Source: a virus
Virus record (IMG/VR): IMGVR_UViG_3300043449_000486
Coordinates: 1 to 21,416 of that record
Reading direction: 5' to 3' (one strand)
DNA: 21,416 nt
How positions within the stretch are numbered: the stretch's first letter is position 1; every line of letters starts with the position of its first letter. Shown here piece by piece: positions 1-7,283 of this stretch. A program made the translations under genes and the position numbers. A model generated the notes under the pieces. It saw nothing but the letters and a program-made list of their open reading frames with translations, did no database searches and was not told the DNA's origin.

Positions 1-87
1 GCCGTTCGACTGAATATTTAAATTTCCTGTCGTATCTGCGCTCTGTACGAGGCCAGCAGAAGTTGAGGCGTTAATTGTCACGGCCAT
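1..87 (-). CDS. Fibre-type protein, N-terminal fragment (runs off window)
   Basis: An ATG at 87 opens a frame that stays open to the left edge of the window, giving 29 residues that begin MAVTINASTSAGL and continue with a Thr/Ser/Asn-rich stretch ending in IQSNG. This kind of start is familiar from the N-termini of phage tail-fibre and receptor-binding proteins, and the gene follows a run of such genes with a 1-bp gap after the stop of the 307-residue S74 protein. Role as a fibre is inferred from the N-terminal style and position. Nothing can be said about its tip, length or specificity because the rest lies outside the window. Confidence 0.7.
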   Translation of the reverse strand, partial: MAVTINASTSAGLVQSADTTGNLNIQSNG

Positions 88-88
88 T

Positions 89-1012
89 TTATTTAGCCTC
101 CAGTTTTTCGATTCGTGCTGTGAGTTCTGCTATTGCATCTTGTTGAGATTTGTTTTGTGCGGAGAGTTCTTGGATTGCTGCGGTTAGTGTGGCGACCAAG
201 AACGAAACATCCACGCCTTGATAGGATGGTTTCCCATCTTTATCAATAGCATCTTTCTCGCCTGATACACAATTTGGCATAACTTCAGCCAACTCATGTG
301 CGATAAACCCCTGACCCTCTGACCCGTCAACTCGCCATTTAAAAGTAACGGGTTTTAGCGCAGCGACAACAGATAGCGCATCAGTCATCGGCGCGACGTC
401 TGTTTTCAGCCTGTAATCGGATGAGGTGTTAAACGCTGTTGCAGAGCCGCTGGTGGATATGCTACCGACAGTTCCATTACTGTTACTAAATATAAATTGG
501 TTGTAGTTGCTTGTAGTTGTCGCAGAACTAGACCAGAAATTTTGTCCAAAAGTCCCACATATTCGAACACCCGAGACGCTAGCGTTTGGGTCTGAAGTGG
601 TGTTAAACAGTGTATAGCCATTACTAGCAAACCGCACTCTTTCCACTTGTGGCAGACCCGTCCCTGCTGTTGCCACAGTAGAGATCGCCATGCTTATACC
701 AGCGCCATCATAAAATCCAGAGATGGCAGCAGTCTTTCCGCTGTCATCGTCGTAGCCTAACCACAAACTGCTTCCTGTGCCAGAACCACTACCAGCATTC
801 GTGCCAATGAACGATTTTGTCGCTGAGCCACCAGTAGCTGCTCCATTGGTTCTTGTAGTCCCAGTAACCACCTGATTACCAACAAAAGTATTCGCCCCAA
901 GCGTAGCGAGCGTAGCAGTAGCACTCGGCAGCGTGATCGTGGCAGTAACAGCATCAACCGGAGATAGCGTTGTAGAGCCGCTGGTTGCGCCATTTAATAC
1001 AAGTGTGCCCAT
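89..1012 (-). CDS. Tail fibre/spike with C-terminal S74 intramolecular chaperone domain
   Basis: A 307-residue protein. Residues 1-190 are Gly/Ser/Thr-rich and low in charge, as in trimeric beta-structured fibres. From about residue 196 the sequence turns into a peptidase S74 / endosialidase-type intramolecular chaperone: SSDYRLKTDV, then a GQGFIAHEL block, and a C-terminal coiled coil (about 272-307, with QELSAQ and IEKLEAK). In the known family a Ser-Lys pair five residues apart cuts the chaperone off after trimer folding; S198 and K203 have this spacing here, so self-cleavage just before S198 is expected. The product would be a homotrimeric receptor-binding fibre or spike tip. It starts 1 bp after the stop of the 51-aa gene. 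Confidence 0.85.
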   Translation of the reverse strand: MGTLVLNGATSGSTTLSPVDAVTATITLPSATATLATLGANTFVGNQVVTGTTRTNGAATGGSATKSFIGTNAGSGSGTGSSLWLGYDDDSGKTAAISGFYDGAGISMAISTVATAGTGLPQVERVRFASNGYTLFNTTSDPNASVSGVRICGTFGQNFWSSSATTTSNYNQFIFSNSNGTVGSISTSGSATAFNTSSDYRLKTDVAPMTDALSVVAALKPVTFKWRVDGSEGQGFIAHELAEVMPNCVSGEKDAIDKDGKPSYQGVDVSFLVATLTAAIQELSAQNKSQQDAIAELTARIEKLEAK

Positions 1013-1013
1013 G

Positions 1014-1169
1014 TTATTTAATCTCCATTGGCGGAAGTTCTGCTAGGTAAGTTTCTTCGCTGATGAATTCAGGCACGAGATTTTGCTCGGCTAGCATTTG
1101 GGTGATTGTTTCTTCACTCATGCCTTCGTAAGCTACAAGGGAGGAATTAATTCTTGCGTAGAGTTTCAT
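1014..1169 (-). CDS. Small acidic 51-aa protein in the fibre cluster
   Basis: ATG at 1169 overlaps the TGA of the upstream 158-aa gene (ATGA junction), and the TAA at 1016-1014 lies 1 bp before the ATG of the S74 fibre gene, so the frame fills its slot exactly. The product starts MKLYARINSSLVAYEGMSEE and is acidic, with a helical-looking middle (SEETITQMLAEQ) and a Pro-containing end (LPPMEIK). No family is recognised. The exact fit between two fibre genes and the coupled start argue that it is a real gene. A fibre-assembly factor or a fibre-tip partner is a guess from position only. Confidence 0.7.
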   Translation of the reverse strand: MKLYARINSSLVAYEGMSEETITQMLAEQNLVPEFISEETYLAELPPMEIK

Positions 1170-1642
1170 CTCACTCTCCTTGCAGAGATTCTGTAGCCGA
1201 CCAGCGGCGGCCCACCTATATAACTCACATATGCGTTAAAGTAGTAAGTTGTTGTGCTTGAAATTGACACTCTATAAGATGGAATAGCTAAAGGTAAATA
1301 ATCAGCAGTAGATGGAGGTGGGGTAAAAGCCACATAATTACTACCCATAGTTCCACCAGCGCCGCTGTTGGCAACAGAGGTAATTTGTGCATAAATTTCC
1401 GTCCATGTTGCACCAGAACGCAAAAATACGGCTGTCAAAGACGTATCCCAATCTCCCGCAGTAAGCGAAAGGCTTGCAATACTGCTCCATGTACTGGAAC
1501 TTCCGATAGCGCCAGACCCGCTACTTGCACTCACATACTCCCCCACATATCCAGCCGCAGCGGAGTCGTTCGTCGTAGTGCCTACAATCGCTTTCGTTGC
1601 TGGCCCGGTTATGCCGTTTGTACCGTCGAGAGTTATCGCCAT
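1166..1642 (-). CDS. Short fibre-associated beta-rich protein
   Basis: A 158-residue protein starting MAITLDGTNGITGP, a start common in phage fibre genes, followed by a small Gly/Ser linker with GYVGEYVSASSGSG. The second half (about 50-158) has alternating hydrophobic residues with LTAGDWDTSL, a jelly-roll-like pattern often seen in short head or tail fibre tips, and ends in a basic RISARRVR tail. An AGGAG box lies 7 nt upstream of the ATG. The stop overlaps the start of the 51-aa gene. Receptor binding or fibre attachment is inferred from the N-terminal style and the neighbours; there is no catalytic motif. Confidence 0.75.
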   Translation of the reverse strand: MAITLDGTNGITGPATKAIVGTTTNDSAAAGYVGEYVSASSGSGAIGSSSTWSSIASLSLTAGDWDTSLTAVFLRSGATWTEIYAQITSVANSGAGGTMGSNYVAFTPPPSTADYLPLAIPSYRVSISSTTTYYFNAYVSYIGGPPLVGYRISARRVR

Positions 1643-1651
1643 TTCATGCTC

Positions 1652-1981
1652 CTAAAGTACGACCCAAGAATGCCCGCTCGGGATAGTAACTGTCACTCCA
1701 CCGTTAATCGTGATCGGGCCTACGGACATGGCAGAAAATCCGGTTGAGAGCGTGTAGTTTGTCGTGACGACCAACTGATTCTGCACGAATACCTGATCTC
1801 CTCCGCCACCCGTAGCGCCGCCGCTTATTGCAACAACATCGCCACTGTTGTTCTTGGTGTACAACACTCGATCAGTGACATTGATCGCTATCTCACCAAC
1901 CGACATATTCCCGGCCGATGGCGTAGCGGCAGCCGTCGTGCTTCTGTAGGGGATTATTGCTGTATAGCCGGATTGACTCAT
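1652..1981 (-). CDS. Short fibre-type protein sharing the C-terminal module of the long fibre
   Basis: A 109-residue protein. The N-terminal half has the phage structural pattern IPYRSTTAAATPSAG followed by VGEIAINVTDRVLYTKN, typical of tail-associated repeat proteins that display a short beta strand set. After a Gly-rich linker (GGATGGGGDQ) the last ~45 residues (about 65-109, with SAMSVGPITINGGVTVTI and a terminal SWVVL) closely match the C-terminus of the preceding 951-residue fibre, with about 24 of 42 positions identical by hand alignment. A GGGA-type ribosome binding site precedes the ATG. It may be a minimal fibre that uses the same C-terminal cap or interaction surface as its large neighbour. 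Confidence 0.75.
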   Translation of the reverse strand: MSQSGYTAIIPYRSTTAAATPSAGNMSVGEIAINVTDRVLYTKNNSGDVVAISGGATGGGGDQVFVQNQLVVTTNYTLSTGFSAMSVGPITINGGVTVTIPSGHSWVVL

Positions 1982-1991
1982 TTTTGTTCCC

Positions 1992-4847
1992 TTAAGACAC
2001 TACCCACCGGGCAGTTCCAGACAACGTCACCGATACACCCCCAGAGATAGTAATTGGCCCTGCGCTCATGGCAGAGTTCCCTGTGGCCACAGTATAACTG
2101 GTTGATACCGTTTGGCTATTCACCACAAGCCCATTGGTTGCATTCAGCACCGTCGAAGCCAATTCACCCGTTGATGGCTTGTAGAGCAGCTTTGCATTGG
2201 AGGTGTAAATCGCGCTTGCTGTTCCTGACGTTGCCGCAAGGAATGCCGGATAAACATTCGTGGCCGTAGTGGTGTCATTGGTTATTGCTGACCCGCCCAC
2301 CGACGACCACGCCGTCCCGTTATAGCCTTCAAATTCCGTTGTCGTCGTGTTGAAGCGCAACTTTCCAGCGACGCCTGTTGGTCGTTGAGCCGTAGTTCCG
2401 CTGGAAAGCTGAACTGCGCCCGTCGATGTAAATGACGAGTCCGACGAGGCTGTCATTGTCGTGAACGTACCAGCCGCAGGAGTTGTTGCGCCTACTGTCC
2501 CGTTCAGAGCCCCAGAAAACCCGGCACCGGTTACCGTCAAGGCACCAGTTGATGGGTTAAAACTCAATTTTGTCGAAGTTACCTTTGCCGGCAAATTCCC
2601 GGTATTTGCGGTAACCCAGACGGGGTACATCGTTGCGTTGGTCGAGGCGTCATCTGTAATGCCGATGTTCGTGCTGTTTGTGGCATTGGTGGCCGATCCA
2701 ACCGCAAGAGTGCTTTGAGCCACATACTGCGGGGCTGATGCCCCTGCCGTTAGAACATACCCAGATGTTCCAAGATTCAGGAATGTGGTCGTCCCGGAGG
2801 CCGAGTTATACGGCAAAGATCCAGTACCGCCACCGGCAATGTTGGTGGAAGAAGTTGCGGTCGACGCATTTCCGTTAAGACTTGCCGTAATCGTTCCGGC
2901 ACTGAAGTTTCCAGAACCGTCCCGCTGAACGATGGCCGAAGCCGTATTTGCTGATGTGGCCGTCGTCCAAGTCGGAGTTCCCGCTCCAGCAGAAGTCAGA
3001 ACCTCACCAGAAGAGCCGGCGGCGGTAAAGGCGTATGCCGTTCCAGTTCCATAAGCCATTGCCCCAGCAGTGGGGGTTGCAATCGCATTTGTGCCGCCGT
3101 TTGCGATAGCCAGCGTTCCGGCCATCGTAATCGTTCCGCTGGTGGTGATTGGGCCGCCAGAGAACGTCAGGCCAGTCGTCCCGCCCGACACGTCAACCGA
3201 AGTAACCGTTCCCAGTGGGTTTGTAGACCATTGGAAAGTCGCACCAGACCATTCAAGGTAGGTGTTAGCTATCGTCGGAGCGGTAATAAAATTGGTCGTT
3301 CCAGAACCGGTCTGGTAGACAATCTGGTTTGCGGCGCCTCCGGCAAGATTGGTCGATGTCGTCGCAGATGTGGCCGTTGCGGCATTACCTGATATCCCAA
3401 TGCCCCAAGTACCCGTGGCCCCTGTCCCATCAGTCTTTGGGGCGCCAACGGTGCTGTAATCAACAGTTCTAGCTGCAGAACCATTGAAAGAGGTGTTTGG
3501 AGCATCACCGCCCGTACTGTTAAAAGTCACCGAGTTAGCAACAGAACCTGCTTGACCAGTCGTGTTTTGATTTAGCGTCGGAACATCCGCAGCCACCATG
3601 GCCCGGAAAGAAGGCACGCCCGGAGCGCCATTAGGGGCTGCAAAAATATAGTTTTGGGTTTGGCTTGCCCATGCACCGGTCAGAGTTCCTGATGTCGTAA
3701 CGGGAGAACCGCTGACAGAGAATTCTGAAGGCAACGAAAGGCCAACAGAGGTCACCGTGCCAAGAGGGTTCACCGACCACTGGAAAGCAGAGCCAGACCA
3801 CTCCAAAAAGCTATTGGCGACAGACGGCGCAACCACAAAGGTAGTTGCTCCGGGGCCGGAGTTGTAAATAATCTGGTTGGCAAGCCCGCCTGAGACATTG
3901 GTGCTGGTTGTTGCGGTTGCAGCGTTTCCTGAAATATCTATATTCCAAGTTCCAGTTGCACCTGATCCAGAACGAGATGGAACGTCAAGATTGGTACGCG
4001 CATTACCTGCATTGGCTGCGCCAGTGCCCCCGTTATCCACGTCCAACGTCCCACCCAGCACCACGGCCCCAGAAGTTGGCGTCGATGGCGTCAGCCCCGT
4101 GGAACCTCCACTGAACGTTGTGACCCCGCCGGTAACCGAAAATTGTTCCCACGATCCGCCGGCAAAACCGTAGAAATTCTGGTCATCTGAGTTAAAGCGG
4201 ATCTGGCCATCAACCCCTGCCGGCTCCTGCGCTGTCGTCCCAACCGGGATCTTCATTGCTCCGGTGCCCGGAATAACAGGGTTGGCAGCGATCGACAGCG
4301 TTGGGTTCCCACCGGAACCGTTGCCATTGGCCACGTCGATCTGATTGGCCGTTCCTGCCACTAGCACGGTCCCGGCAGTCGTTCCCCCTTGAACCGCTAC
4401 CAACCCCGTCCCGCCGACACTAGCCAATGCTCCCGCAAGCCCATCCAGAGACACCGTAGGGTTTCCAGAGACACCAGATCCGTTGGTAATGGATAACCCA
4501 TCCCCGGAAACCGCAATAGAACGGGCCGCCACGGTGTTTGACCCGGTCTTGGCTACCATCCCATTGCCCATGGACTCAAGCGACCCAGAAGCCCCGTTTA
4601 GCGTGATTTGGAGGGTGCTTTGGGCCCCACCGTCCGTCAGACCAATTCCAGTTCCACCTGACAACGCACGGCTATTTGGTAACGTGGGTTCCTGATTTTT
4701 GGTAATGAACGTCTGCTGCTGGTCCGGGGCGCCAGCCACGGCAGAAGTCGTTGTTCGAACCGTTATGCCGTTTTGAACGATTGGAACTAATTCGTCCCCA
4801 TCTATCGGGCCGGCCGCCGGCAGGTCAGAAATTGAAATGTTAGGCAT
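1992..4847 (-). CDS. Long tail fibre protein (951 aa) with internal repeats
   Basis: A 951-residue, Gly/Ser/Thr/Ala-rich, low-charge protein with no enzyme motif, as expected for an elongated trimeric fibre shaft. Residues 1-35 form an N-terminal module (ISDLPAAGPIDGDELVPIVQ) that recurs in the 194-residue protein upstream, probably for virion attachment. A block of about 100 residues occurs twice (about 294-391 and 474-574), each with SGNAATAT, ANQI, LEWSG, FQWS and NPLGTVTSV; a degenerate third copy starts near 657. GTTAQxPxGVxGxxRFN units at about 203-218 and 818-833 are common in phage fibres. The C-terminal ~44 residues match those of the 109-residue protein. The ATG overlaps the previous stop (TAATG). 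Confidence 0.88.
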   Translation of the reverse strand: MPNISISDLPAAGPIDGDELVPIVQNGITVRTTTSAVAGAPDQQQTFITKNQEPTLPNSRALSGGTGIGLTDGGAQSTLQITLNGASGSLESMGNGMVAKTGSNTVAARSIAVSGDGLSITNGSGVSGNPTVSLDGLAGALASVGGTGLVAVQGGTTAGTVLVAGTANQIDVANGNGSGGNPTLSIAANPVIPGTGAMKIPVGTTAQEPAGVDGQIRFNSDDQNFYGFAGGSWEQFSVTGGVTTFSGGSTGLTPSTPTSGAVVLGGTLDVDNGGTGAANAGNARTNLDVPSRSGSGATGTWNIDISGNAATATTSTNVSGGLANQIIYNSGPGATTFVVAPSVANSFLEWSGSAFQWSVNPLGTVTSVGLSLPSEFSVSGSPVTTSGTLTGAWASQTQNYIFAAPNGAPGVPSFRAMVAADVPTLNQNTTGQAGSVANSVTFNSTGGDAPNTSFNGSAARTVDYSTVGAPKTDGTGATGTWGIGISGNAATATSATTSTNLAGGAANQIVYQTGSGTTNFITAPTIANTYLEWSGATFQWSTNPLGTVTSVDVSGGTTGLTFSGGPITTSGTITMAGTLAIANGGTNAIATPTAGAMAYGTGTAYAFTAAGSSGEVLTSAGAGTPTWTTATSANTASAIVQRDGSGNFSAGTITASLNGNASTATSSTNIAGGGTGSLPYNSASGTTTFLNLGTSGYVLTAGASAPQYVAQSTLAVGSATNATNSTNIGITDDASTNATMYPVWVTANTGNLPAKVTSTKLSFNPSTGALTVTGAGFSGALNGTVGATTPAAGTFTTMTASSDSSFTSTGAVQLSSGTTAQRPTGVAGKLRFNTTTTEFEGYNGTAWSSVGGSAITNDTTTATNVYPAFLAATSGTASAIYTSNAKLLYKPSTGELASTVLNATNGLVVNSQTVSTSYTVATGNSAMSAGPITISGGVSVTLSGTARWVVS

Positions 4848-5197
4848 TAGTTTGACGAGGGCGTAACCTCAATCCCTTCCATGTTGCCGTCATTTTGAAC
4901 GATCCCGCCACTTTCACCCACCGACAAAATAGCGCCACTGTAGCCCCCAACGGTCAAATTATTTGGGTTTGTGGCGACACTGACATCAGGACGGGGGAAA
5001 CGAAGGTTGATCCGCTCCGTCTGCCTTGCTGGGAGCCGGTACGGGTCTTTTTGATCAGCGCAACCACGCCCGCATACCTGCAGACCGGGAAAATTGGGAT
5101 CACTTCTCATCTCGGCATGAGGCCGCTTCATACGACAGCGGTCACAGATTGCTATTGCAATCGTTGAGTAGCCGCGAGTGTCAAGGAATCTAGGCAT
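4847..5197 (-). CDS. Zinc-ribbon-like small virion-region protein
   Basis: A 116-residue protein. Residues 14-52 hold a CDRC pair (C18, C21) and a second pair CGRGC (C42, C46) separated by ~20 residues, suggesting a zinc-binding knuckle; DPYRLPARQTERINLRFPRPD (51-71) follows and looks conserved in style. The C-terminal 45 residues are Gly/Ser/Asn-rich and flexible. The gene sits between the head-tail adaptor and the long fibre and is coupled to both by TAATG overlaps, which points to a role in tail or connector assembly. Zinc binding is inferred from cysteine spacing; the function is unknown. Confidence 0.75.
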   Translation of the reverse strand: MPRFLDTRGYSTIAIAICDRCRMKRPHAEMRSDPNFPGLQVCGRGCADQKDPYRLPARQTERINLRFPRPDVSVATNPNNLTVGGYSGAILSVGESGGIVQNDGNMEGIEVTPSSN

Positions 5198-6282
5198 TAG
5201 CGAGAATACACAGAAATGTTTGGCGCAAAATAAATTGGACTTTTATCCCTTTCTTCCTGCTCTGCTTCATACAAATACTTATCGGATTGTTTTTCCAAAT
5301 AACCGATGCGATCTACTGCAACACCGGGTATTTCCATGCTCATTTGATGTGCAAGCATGGACTGAATGGCCAAGTACCACCGTTGAGGAATTTCCAATTC
5401 ATCCGATAACGCCCCGACATCCTGAATTTGCCTTGAGCACCAGACCGTCATTTGCACAAAAGCATTTGAAGGCACCGGCCACAGATACATGGAAGGTTGC
5501 GGAATGGTCCTGTCGAACCAGAACTGGAACGGCTGATTCGCCGTGAAGTTCTTGTTCGGAAGGTTGGTGTAGTCATCGCGGTTCAATCTGGCCATCGTGA
5601 TTTCTGTCGAGTTGTTCCCGACATAGAACTCACGCAATGCCAAAGTCGTTCCACTGTAAGCCCTTACACGGTAATGCTGAACATTCTGTCCCGGATCAAT
5701 ATCATTCCAAATCCATTGGTTGTCAGTGACCGTCACTTCACCAATGTCATACAGCGTAGTCCACGTTATTCCGTCCGTGGAATACTCCAGAATGAGAGAC
5801 CATATCGCAGAACCACCTCCGGCCACATAAGGCAAAACGCCTATCGAGCCGGCATAAATGGGGTTTGAGGTCCCGTAATCAATGGCAATGTTGCCATTTG
5901 CCGAGGTTTGAATGCAGGCCGTATCAGTATCATTGTCAAACGCATTTGCTACCGTTCCCCCTGCCGACGTGCTGTACCCACCAGTGGCGTTTGGCGTGGG
6001 ACGATTCATCTTACGATACAGCGCATTCAACACATCCACAGAACCCAGCGGAAGCGTGTAGATGTACTTGTTTGGCGTCAGCCCAATAACCTTCTTGGTG
6101 ATCGCCCAGTACTGAATCCCGCGATTGGCAAGGTTGGACAACAGATAAAAAAGACTCTCCCTTGCTGAAAGTTGCTGCTCTGACGTGAGTTCTTCAGCCA
6201 ACTTTCCGCATCGACGAGCGCCATGATCGATGAGTGTTTGCACGTCTACAACGGTTTGTCCAGTCGTTCCACTGTAAGACAT
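5197..6282 (-). CDS. P22 gp4-like head-tail adaptor with inserted discoidin-like domain
   Basis: A 361-residue protein. Residues 10-95 (QTLIDHGARRCGKLAEELT, ARESLFYLLSNLANRG, YTLPLGSVDVLNALYRKMNR) and 226-361 (EITMARLNRDDYTNLPNK, FWFDRTIPQPSMYLWPVPS, ELEIPQRWYLAIQSMLAHQM, YFAPNISVYSR) have the helix-strand-helix style of podovirus connector/adaptor proteins, which dock on the portal and plug the filled head. Between them, about 96-224, sits a beta-rich block with FDNDTDTACIQT, IAIDYG, LEYSTDGITWTTLYD and HYRVRAYSG, a pattern like F5/8 type C (discoidin) carbohydrate- or surface-binding domains. The two flanks read as one adaptor if the block is removed. A GAGGT site precedes the ATG. Adaptor role is likely; the insertion's identity is by pattern only. 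Confidence 0.75.
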   Translation of the reverse strand: MSYSGTTGQTVVDVQTLIDHGARRCGKLAEELTSEQQLSARESLFYLLSNLANRGIQYWAITKKVIGLTPNKYIYTLPLGSVDVLNALYRKMNRPTPNATGGYSTSAGGTVANAFDNDTDTACIQTSANGNIAIDYGTSNPIYAGSIGVLPYVAGGGSAIWSLILEYSTDGITWTTLYDIGEVTVTDNQWIWNDIDPGQNVQHYRVRAYSGTTLALREFYVGNNSTEITMARLNRDDYTNLPNKNFTANQPFQFWFDRTIPQPSMYLWPVPSNAFVQMTVWCSRQIQDVGALSDELEIPQRWYLAIQSMLAHQMSMEIPGVAVDRIGYLEKQSDKYLYEAEQEERDKSPIYFAPNISVYSR

Positions 6283-6290
6283 TTTTTACC

Positions 6291-6698
6291 TCACCATCCG
6301 GGGCAATTCCAGCGTTTCATAGATGCACGGGCTCGGCTTCCCTTTTCACTCTTCTCTGCAACGGGCGCCATTCTCGCGCAAAACGAATCCCGGCGAGGGC
6401 CTCCTTGGGGTTGCGGAGCCTTCAGATTTGAACCCGTTTCACGGTTGTATTTTTCACGCCCCTTGGCGGTCAGCCCAGCGCCTTGCTCGGCAGGCAACTT
6501 CTCGCCCCGACCCACAGCCAGCGACACCTCGCCGCCCTTTTTCATGCGCTCAGGCAGGCTGCTGTACGCCTTCTTGCCCTTGTTGGAGGCCGTGAACTCA
6601 GCCGCCACGGCGGGCTTGATTCCGACCTTCTTCGCGAACTTCGGGTTGTTCTCTGCGGCCTTCATCAGCCGGAATTGGGCTTGGGACTTGGCTGGCAT
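6291..6698 (-). CDS. Small basic phage protein, DUF6321-like C-terminus
   Basis: A 135-residue, Lys/Arg-rich protein. The N-terminal part has KSQAQFRLMKAAENNPKFAK and VAAEFTASNKGKKAYSSLPER, then a KKGGEV motif (53-58) like those in the 360-aa and 1006-aa proteins. Residues ~73-132 (GAGLTAKGREKYNRETGS, NLKAPQPQGGPRRDSFCARM, MKRWNC) resemble the phage family I know as DUF6321, of unknown function. The basic charge suggests binding to DNA or to the acidic capsid interior, but this is inference. The ATG directly follows the stop of the 194-aa gene and has an AGGTGG site 5 nt upstream. Confidence 0.78.
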   Translation of the reverse strand: MPAKSQAQFRLMKAAENNPKFAKKVGIKPAVAAEFTASNKGKKAYSSLPERMKKGGEVSLAVGRGEKLPAEQGAGLTAKGREKYNRETGSNLKAPQPQGGPRRDSFCARMAPVAEKSEKGSRARASMKRWNCPGW

Positions 6699-7283
6699 TT
6701 AGACCACCTGCAACATGGTGACGATGACCGATGGGATCGCCGGGTATGCAGGGGTCACGCTGGCCGGTAGGTGTTCCATGGTCACAGTGATGGCCGTGGG
6801 CAACCAAACAACCTCGACATAATCGTTGGCGGTCAAGTCCAGCAGGAAGGTCAGGGACGCAACACCGTAGCCAAAGATGCTGGCGCTCTTGCGAGCCGGG
6901 ATCGTGTACTGGGTGGCCGAGTTGGCCAGATCGACACCGTTGACTCGAAGCCAGACCGTGACATCCTCCTGCGCGTTGTTCGTGTTCTTGAATTGCGAAC
7001 TGAATTGCAGGTTGTACTTGCCGGTGTTGGGCACGGTGATGCGGCTGCTGCTGACCAGCGTCACGCCGTCGGCCACATCAATCGTATCGAGGGTCATCAC
7101 GGTGCCTGCGCTCACGCTACCCGTCTGGTCTGTGCCGTCACTGAATCCGCCGTAGGCGTTGTCATACGTACGCAAGGTATCGACCGTGACCTTCACATTT
7201 GCACCGCTTTGCACCAAAGGCACGAGTTCCGCGCCAGTCAGAGTGGCCGCAGAAGGCATCGCGGAAATTTTTTGGTCTGCCAT
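6699..7283 (-). CDS. Head-fibre or tail-fibre-like protein with shared N-terminal attachment module
   Basis: A 194-residue protein. Residues 1-35 (ISAMPSAATLTGAELVPLVQ then SGANVKVTVDTLR) match the N-terminus of the 951-aa fibre. The rest is beta-rich with a C1q/TNF-like pattern: SSRITVPNTGKYNLQFSSQF, VTVWLRVNGVDLANS, LTANDYVEVVWLPTA, PAIPSVIVTMLQVV. Such jelly-roll tips are known in phage head fibres and short tail fibres. The position between head-decoration and adaptor genes fits a virion-surface protein. The ATG overlaps the previous stop (TAATG). Trimerisation and receptor binding are inferred from the fold-like pattern, not shown. Confidence 0.75.
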   Translation of the reverse strand: MADQKISAMPSAATLTGAELVPLVQSGANVKVTVDTLRTYDNAYGGFSDGTDQTGSVSAGTVMTLDTIDVADGVTLVSSSRITVPNTGKYNLQFSSQFKNTNNAQEDVTVWLRVNGVDLANSATQYTIPARKSASIFGYGVASLTFLLDLTANDYVEVVWLPTAITVTMEHLPASVTPAYPAIPSVIVTMLQVV

